In this document: positions 6,461 through 7,816 of the stretch, piece after piece | Numbering within the stretch: position 1 is the first letter of the stretch | Layout: every line of letters starts with the position of its first letter | Origin: Flavobacteriaceae bacterium UBA6231 | GTDB taxonomy: Bacteria; Bacteroidota; Bacteroidia; Flavobacteriales; Flavobacteriaceae | NCBI GenBank assembly: GCA_002441545.1 | Contig: DJWL01000027.1 | Location: 1,957 to 9,772, forward strand | Direction of reading: 5' to 3' | DNA length: 7,816 nucleotides | Notes under the pieces: generated by a model | The model's input: the letters and a program-made list of their open reading frames with translations, nothing else | Database searches by the model: none | What the model was told of the DNA's origin: nothing | Program-made: the position numbers and the translations under genes

Positions 6461-6496
6461 ATTAAGAGAATTCGTATATATGTAATTTTATATAGT

Positions 6497-6681
6497 GCAT
6501 AACGTTCAGGCTATGTGCAGTGCGGGTTTTCGAAGCCTCTCCTATTCTCGCCCGACTAAGCCAAATCTAATTTATTCATTAATTACTATTTTACCAAATC
6601 AATGATTTGGCGGATTTTTGAATGCGGAATTCTGCCAAATTCCCGACAGTTGCCCGCATTGCATATGAGCCGTTGTTATGC
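6497..6681 (-). repeat. attC site H
   Basis: The site runs from AAC at 6501-6503 to GTT at 6675-6677, 177 nt. The left spacer is GTTCA. Positions 6575-6647 are identical to 8-80 of site A, including the subtype segment GATTTTTGAATGCGGAATTC where other copies have a version of ACTTAAGAAAGCG. It is the attC of cassette 8. Confidence 0.88.
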
Positions 6682-6944
6682 GCTGGCTTTTTCCTCCAGA
6701 ACGATCGCGGCTTTTTTGAACTATTCTCAATTAACTTTTTTCTAATTTACGTTAATCTCATTTTTACCAAAAAAACTCATTTGACTCATTTAGCCTTGAA
6801 GCGTATTTTTCTCAATTAACTAAACTCGTTCTTCTAAAGAACTTTTTGGTAAAATGTGAATGCATATTATATTAATTTTCTCAATTTTTTTTGCGTTCAA
6901 AAAAGAAACGTTTCGTTCTAATTTTCACTAGATTTTTTGCTTGC
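6682..6944. other. Gene-less cassette 8 (non-coding insert)
   Basis: No credible gene is visible on either strand. The + frame at 6622-6819 begins inside attC and is rejected. The cassette ends ATGCGCTGGC and GCTTGCGCAT are reverse complements except at two positions. It shares a 48-bp block with cassette 2 and other short motifs such as AAGAACTTTT. A palindromic GAAACGTTTC lies near 6905. Its right part is poly-T rich on the + strand. A small RNA, promoter cassette or decayed gene are all possible. Confidence 0.6.
6773..6820. repeat. 48-bp block shared by gene-less cassettes, copy 2
   Basis: This is the second copy of the block at 1089-1136, in the same orientation relative to attC, with 43 of 48 positions identical and no gaps. 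Sequence on either side also shows weaker similarity (an AACTCGT soon after the block in both), so the two cassettes are probably diverged relatives that only share their core. Confidence 0.65.
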
Positions 6945-7129
6945 GCATAACGTTCTGGCTATGTGCAGTGCGGGATTTCGAAGCCTTTCTTATTCTCTCC
7001 CGACTTAGCCAAATCTAATTATTTCATTAATTACTATTTTACCAAATCAACGATTTGGCGGACTTAAGAAAGCGTATTTTTGCCAAATTCCCGACCAAAA
7101 CCCGCATTGCATATGAGCCGTTGTTAGCA
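6945..7129 (-). repeat. attC site I
   Basis: The site runs from AAC at 6949-6951 to GTT at 7123-7125, 177 nt. It has standard arms and spacers, with inner hairpin CCAAATC-AAC-GATTTGG, the loop differing from most copies while the stem is kept. It is the attC of cassette 9. Confidence 0.88.
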
Positions 7130-7148
7130 GCAGTAATTTTTAGTGTTT

Positions 7149-7778
7149 TTAATCGTAAACATAATATTTCCAGTTTTCTTTTCCTGTGTCATATAAGGTT
7201 TTAAGTTCTCCTTTAGCTTTATGATTTCCAGTTGGGTCATAAACAACAACTTCAAAGTTAAAACCGAATATTAAATTTTGTGTAAAAGTTAAATTATAAT
7301 TGTCCTTTTTCTTTTCATAAATATACCCCGATATTCCCATTATCCAAGGTTTTGGAACTGTTTTTATAAAATCAGGTTTTAAATCTGCAATTTCGTTAGG
7401 ATATTGCTTATTCTTTTCTTTGTATTTTTCTATTACGTAAATTATTCTGTCAGCGTTTTCAATTGCAATTGACCTACTAAAGTCTCTTGCTACATCTGCA
7501 ACCCATATTGAAAAAACAAAAGTCAATGTCGGGACTGTCCACAACAATATTGGCAAAATTTTCTTTTTTTTATTTTCTTTTTTTGTCATTTGGTTAACAG
7601 TCCAAAATAGCCCAAAGGGGATTAATATTAGTCCGAGAAAGCTCCCTAGTTGAGCCAAAATGAAAATTATATTTGTTGGTCTACTTAAAAAACTCGGTCC
7701 AGGTAAAAAAGGTGATAATACAATTAAAATTGTCAAAATGTTTATTCCAATTATTCTTTTCCACTGTTTTCGCGTCAT
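7149..7778 (-). CDS. Three-helix membrane protein with pseudopilin-like C-terminal domain
   Basis: The product is 209 residues. Hydrophobic helices at about 9-25, 37-62 and 74-95 form the membrane part, with a lysine-rich cytoplasmic loop (KKENKKKKI) between helices 2 and 3. From about 106, ENADRIIYVIEKYKEKNKQY followed by PNEIADLKPDFIKTVPKPW and a strand GYIYEKKKDNYNLTFTQ resembles the soluble part of GspG-like pseudopilins (helix, YP turn, LxP, PKPW, then beta strands). No prepilin cleavage motif is present and the helical arrangement differs, so this is a membrane protein with a similar fold rather than a pilin. The tail ends in NWKYYVYD. Function is unknown. The start is 31 nt from the cassette edge, and the gene fills cassette 9. 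Confidence 0.8.
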   Translation of the reverse strand: MTRKQWKRIIGINILTILIVLSPFLPGPSFLSRPTNIIFILAQLGSFLGLILIPFGLFWTVNQMTKKENKKKKILPILLWTVPTLTFVFSIWVADVARDFSRSIAIENADRIIYVIEKYKEKNKQYPNEIADLKPDFIKTVPKPWIMGISGYIYEKKKDNYNLTFTQNLIFGFNFEVVVYDPTGNHKAKGELKTLYDTGKENWKYYVYD

Positions 7779-7804
7779 TTCCTATTGATTTGAGTTTTTA
7801 TTGC

Positions 7805-7816
7805 TGCTAACGTCAG
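7805..7816 (-). repeat. attC site J (cut by window edge)
   Basis: The right end of cassette 9 reads TGCTGCTAACGTCAG. TGCTGCT is the reverse complement of the cassette's start AGCAGCA after GTT at 7125, and AAC at 7809-7811 is the core. The spacer appears shorter than in other copies (GTCAG), but the window stops before the stem arm, so its family membership rests on the core and the cassette-end pairing. Confidence 0.7.

Larger units (their letters stand above)
1..7816 (-). mobile_element. Integron-type gene-cassette array, nine cassettes, no integrase in window
   Basis: Ten copies of one imperfect-palindrome site punctuate the window, and unrelated genes or non-coding inserts lie between them, mostly one or two genes per interval. 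Each interval begins (after GTT on the + strand) and ends (before AAC) with sequences that are reverse complements of each other and differ from interval to interval. This is the behaviour of integron cassettes, where one cassette's two ends pair in the circular form. All convincing genes share the minus strand, and the bulged base of the sites has the polarity predicted for that orientation. The near-uniform 177-nt site length resembles the homogeneous attC families of sedentary chromosomal integrons. The integrase, attI and Pc are not visible. A miniature-transposon explanation is less likely because the variable parts are the genes rather than the repeat flanks. Confidence 0.86.

Noticed and set aside
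6622..6819. Plus-strand ORF from attC H into gene-less cassette 8
   Set aside because: Its first part is attC, and the tail (THLTHLALKRIFLN) covers the shared 48-bp block but has no independent start in cassette 2, so coding is unsupported.
1..7816. CRISPR array
   Set aside because: The repeats are about 125-177 nt and spaced by 0.3-1.3 kb with genes between, and the 21-bp repeat has no spacers. Neither fits a CRISPR array.
1..7816. Miniature inverted-repeat transposons (MITEs) between genes
   Set aside because: No target-site duplications flank the repeats. Instead the intervening segments have private complementary ends, and the bulged-G, spacer and core layout matches attC better.

Overview
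This AT-rich window is an integron-type gene-cassette array, most likely from the chromosome of a Bacteroidota (Flavobacteriia-like) bacterium. That placement rests on the low GC content, A-rich leaders without Shine-Dalgarno sequences, a FISUMP-domain lipoprotein and a Bacteroidota-style Cro/C1 HTH regulator. Ten copies of one recombination-site family (eight complete, one cut at each window edge) delimit nine cassettes. No integrase gene lies inside the window, so it could be the interior of a large sedentary chromosomal integron or a CALIN (attC cluster lacking an integrase).

The sites (called attC here) share an architecture: an AAC/GTT core pair, a short unpaired spacer (GTTCT against GTT), an 18-bp stem with one bulged G, and a long internal variable structure. 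Seven complete or nearly complete family features recur, and six sites measure exactly 177 nt from AAC to GTT. One is shortened to 143 nt, apparently by deletion between two CCAAATC direct repeats, and one of 125 nt has an unrelated GC-rich interior. The bulged G sits on the + strand. In known attC sites the recombining bottom strand carries the extrahelical G, so the cassettes should read on the minus strand. Every convincing gene in the window is on the minus strand, as this predicts.

Layout in + coordinates, with transcription right to left. Cassette 1 (about 109-816) holds a Cro/C1-type HTH protein whose leader is a 21-bp-periodic repeat array. Cassette 2 (991-1274) has no gene. Cassette 3 (1447-2784) holds a secreted protein, a small protein and a degraded ORF. 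Cassette 4 (2923-3468) holds a membrane-anchored protein whose stop codon is formed by the attC core. Cassette 5 (3641-4578) holds a FISUMP lipoprotein. Cassette 6 (4751-5598) holds a DUF6338-like membrane protein and a small hydrophilic partner. Cassette 7 (5719-6503) holds an unknown alpha-helical protein with a faint HEPN-like motif. Cassette 8 (6676-6951) has no gene but shares a 48-bp block with cassette 2. Cassette 9 (7124-7811) holds a three-helix membrane protein with a pseudopilin-like tail.

The genes do not form a pathway. As in other cassette arrays they are independent modules, mostly of unknown function. Several start codons lie only 23-41 nt from the cassette edge, leaving no room for a cassette-borne promoter, so expression probably depends on read-through or on promoters within attC. 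The points most worth a second look are the extended cassette-end complementarity with a G.T wobble at position 8 in all nine cassettes, the 21-bp repeat array before the HTH gene, and the two related gene-less cassettes.
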